Source: Bacteriovoracaceae bacterium (GTDB lineage Bacteria; Bdellovibrionota; Bacteriovoracia; Bacteriovoracales; Bacteriovoracaceae). From it: a stretch of 6,624 bases of DNA. The notes beneath the pieces were generated by a model. It did not search any database and was not told the origin of the DNA. It worked only from the letters and a program-made list of their open reading frames with translations. This document shows positions 5,753 through 6,624 of this stretch, in pieces; the first letter of the stretch is position 1, and each line of letters begins with the position of its first letter. A program made the translations under genes and the position numbers. The DNA lies in NCBI GenBank assembly GCA_947440875.1, contig CANETG010000148.1, positions 1 through 6,624 on the forward strand, in the 5' to 3' direction.

Positions 5753-5855
5753 AAAATACATTTAAAGATGGCGGGTCAAACGGTCATCACCCGAACTTTT
5801 CACTCCCGGTTGCTATCTTGCAGATATCATTCAACTTCCAGTCAAAAATCCACCT

Positions 5856-6221
5856 ATGGACATTAGTTCACTCCTCGTAGATTATGATGAAAAGGGGCTT
5901 AGTTTGAGGCAAATTGCTGCTCAAAAAGTTCACTCCCGCAGCACTGTTTCGAAGTTAATTAAGGGGGCAGGAAGGTCTCTCCGTGCGCCAGGTCATGGCC
6001 ATGGTAATCCTTCACAGCTGAAGTATGGATACCGTAAAAATGGCAGCAAGGTTGTACCTCATTTGGGTGAACAACAGATCATTGGTGCGGTTAAAGACTT
6101 GAGGGCAGAAGGTATGACCTTGAGGCAAATTGCTCATAGGATGACCGTGCTCAAAATTCCATCGAAAAATGGGAAACAGAGGTGGCATTCTATGATGATA
6201 AAAAGAATCCTTAATAGTTAA
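5856..6221 (+). CDS. Small double helix-turn-helix protein, recombinase-C-terminus-like
   Basis: A 121-residue basic protein with two helix-turn-helix units. Unit 1 is at about 4-39 (GLSLRQIAAQKVHSRSTVSK, then LIKGAG). Unit 2 is at about 72-119 (EQQIIGAVKDLRAEGMTLRQ, then IAHRM... and RWHSMMIKRIL). Unit 2 matches the C-terminal DNA-binding part of large serine recombinases ('LR..G.SLR.IA..L...G...W....V..IL'), but no catalytic serine resolvase domain is present. The 37-residue linker between them is Gly/His/Lys-rich. It is probably a DNA-binding regulator or a domesticated recombinase fragment acting in the cytoplasm. The ATG at 5856 has no Shine-Dalgarno sequence. A TATCAT at 5825-5830 (5 of 6 to -10) would give a very short leader, but no convincing -35 was seen. 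The stop overlaps the opposing gene's stop by four bases (6218-6221). Confidence 0.7.
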   Translation: MDISSLLVDYDEKGLSLRQIAAQKVHSRSTVSKLIKGAGRSLRAPGHGHGNPSQLKYGYRKNGSKVVPHLGEQQIIGAVKDLRAEGMTLRQIAHRMTVLKIPSKNGKQRWHSMMIKRILNS

Positions 6222-6624
6222 ATTTTTTGAAAGTGATAAATTTTCCCAACAATTATCCATCTTCCACTAATTTTCAAAAGTGACAGGTAATCTGTAAATT
6301 CAAAAGCATCAAAACGAATTTTGAGTTTCGCTATTGCTGTCTCATTTGTCACATCAATAGTTTCAATAGAAAGTTTTCCTTTTCTGATGTCTCCACGAAG
6401 GTGACGTTCTTCTAAGTTTTTAAGCCAGTCACTCATTTCAGTAATATCAAGTTTACCCTGATCAACACTGAGTAAGCGTGTATTGGAGTGAAAAGACTTT
6501 TTTATTAGTGTTGTGTCGGCTTGTTGGTAGCCTTGAAAATAATCTTGAATGACTTTTTCAATCATCACTGATCCTTTAGCCCAGGTCTGGGTCGTTAATA
6601 AAATAAAGAGGAATGAAAATTTAA
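6218..6624 (-). CDS. Exported NTF2/lumazine-binding-like protein, 5' partial
   Basis: Open to the right edge; the first full codon is 6622-6620 and the real start lies outside. The visible 134 residues begin KFSFLFILLTTQTWA, a signal-peptide core with cleavage after TWA, so the GTG 6568 and ATG 6565 that follow are internal, not starts. The mature part (MIEKVIQDYFQGYQQADTTL, KKSFHSNTRLLSV, MSDWLKNL, FTDYLSLLKISGRWIIVGKI) matches the NTF2-like fold of the putative lumazine-binding family (PF12893) and SnoaL/DUF4440 relatives. In these, a small cone-shaped domain binds a ligand or acts as an isomerase-like scaffold. No specific substrate can be named. Stop is TAA at 6220-6218. Convergent with the helix-turn-helix gene. 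Confidence 0.78.
   Translation of the reverse strand, partial: KFSFLFILLTTQTWAKGSVMIEKVIQDYFQGYQQADTTLIKKSFHSNTRLLSVDQGKLDITEMSDWLKNLEERHLRGDIRKGKLSIETIDVTNETAIAKLKIRFDAFEFTDYLSLLKISGRWIIVGKIYHFQKI

Noticed and set aside
5753..5790. On the minus strand, a stretch ending GTTTGACCCGCCATC resembles the 3' end of tmRNA or a tRNA, which would be an integration site.
   Set aside because: The five bases before TTTGA do not pair with the CCCGC after it as a T-arm requires, there is no CCA end, and no acceptor partner was found upstream.
5799..5936. Three copies of TTCACTCC at 5799, 5867 and 5929 as possible operator repeats.
   Set aside because: The spacing is irregular (68 and 62), two copies are inside the coding region, and the motif is short enough to be chance.
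5856..6221. A full serine recombinase or integrase.
   Set aside because: Only helix-turn-helix units are present; there is no resolvase catalytic domain, Ser nucleophile or arginine pattern, nor tyrosine recombinase motifs.

Overview
The window reads like a chromosomal stretch from a predatory or predator-related bacterium. The GC content is moderate (mid-40s percent, judged by eye), and gene after gene encodes a small protein with an N-terminal export signal. A bacterial transglutaminase-elicitor-type protein, a gingipain-like peptidase and a compact metzincin-type protease sit close together. That set, with the style of the short secreted proteins, suggests Bdellovibrionota (Bdellovibrio or Bacteriovorax relatives). 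This is an inference from gene content; no rRNA or marker gene is present to settle it.

Layout. (1) Bases 1-774 (+) carry the 3' part of a transglutaminase-elicitor-family protein cut by the window edge. (2) Bases 905-2512 (+) encode a secreted C25 (gingipain-like) cysteine peptidase whose ribosome binding site lies in the 3' arm of a perfect 7-bp hairpin. A bidirectional terminator at 2520-2562 closes it. (3) Bases 2570-3572 (-) hold a two-gene operon: a small exported coiled-coil protein and an exported LolA/DUF3108-like protein. They overlap through a hexamer repeat read in two frames. (4) Bases 3616-3938 (+) show no intact gene. They hold the decayed remains of a UdgX-type uracil-DNA glycosylase, visible as conserved blocks in three reading frames with the catalytic segments lost. 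(5) Bases 3928-4735 (-) hold a second operon: a minimal secreted metalloprotease (HExxHxxGxxH plus Met-turn) followed 13 bases later by a 71-residue exported four-cysteine protein. (6) Bases 4903-5520 (-) encode a DTW-domain tRNA-uridine aminocarboxypropyltransferase starting at TTG, coupled to the broken 3' end of a GNAT acetyltransferase (5517-5735). The broken gene runs straight into an orphan terminator hairpin (5726-5752). (7) Bases 5856-6221 (+) encode a small protein with two helix-turn-helix units that appear duplicated. (8) Bases 6218-6624 (-) hold an exported NTF2/lumazine-binding-like protein cut by the right edge.

How it fits together. Three of the genes encode likely secreted enzymes acting on protein (C25 peptidase, metzincin, transglutaminase-elicitor fold), and the other exported proteins have no assigned function. 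The only clear housekeeping gene is the DTW tRNA-modification enzyme. Two decayed genes (UdgX-like, GNAT) and an orphan terminator show that the stretch between about 3.6 and 5.9 kb has been rearranged. No CRISPR array, insertion sequence, tRNA or rRNA was seen.
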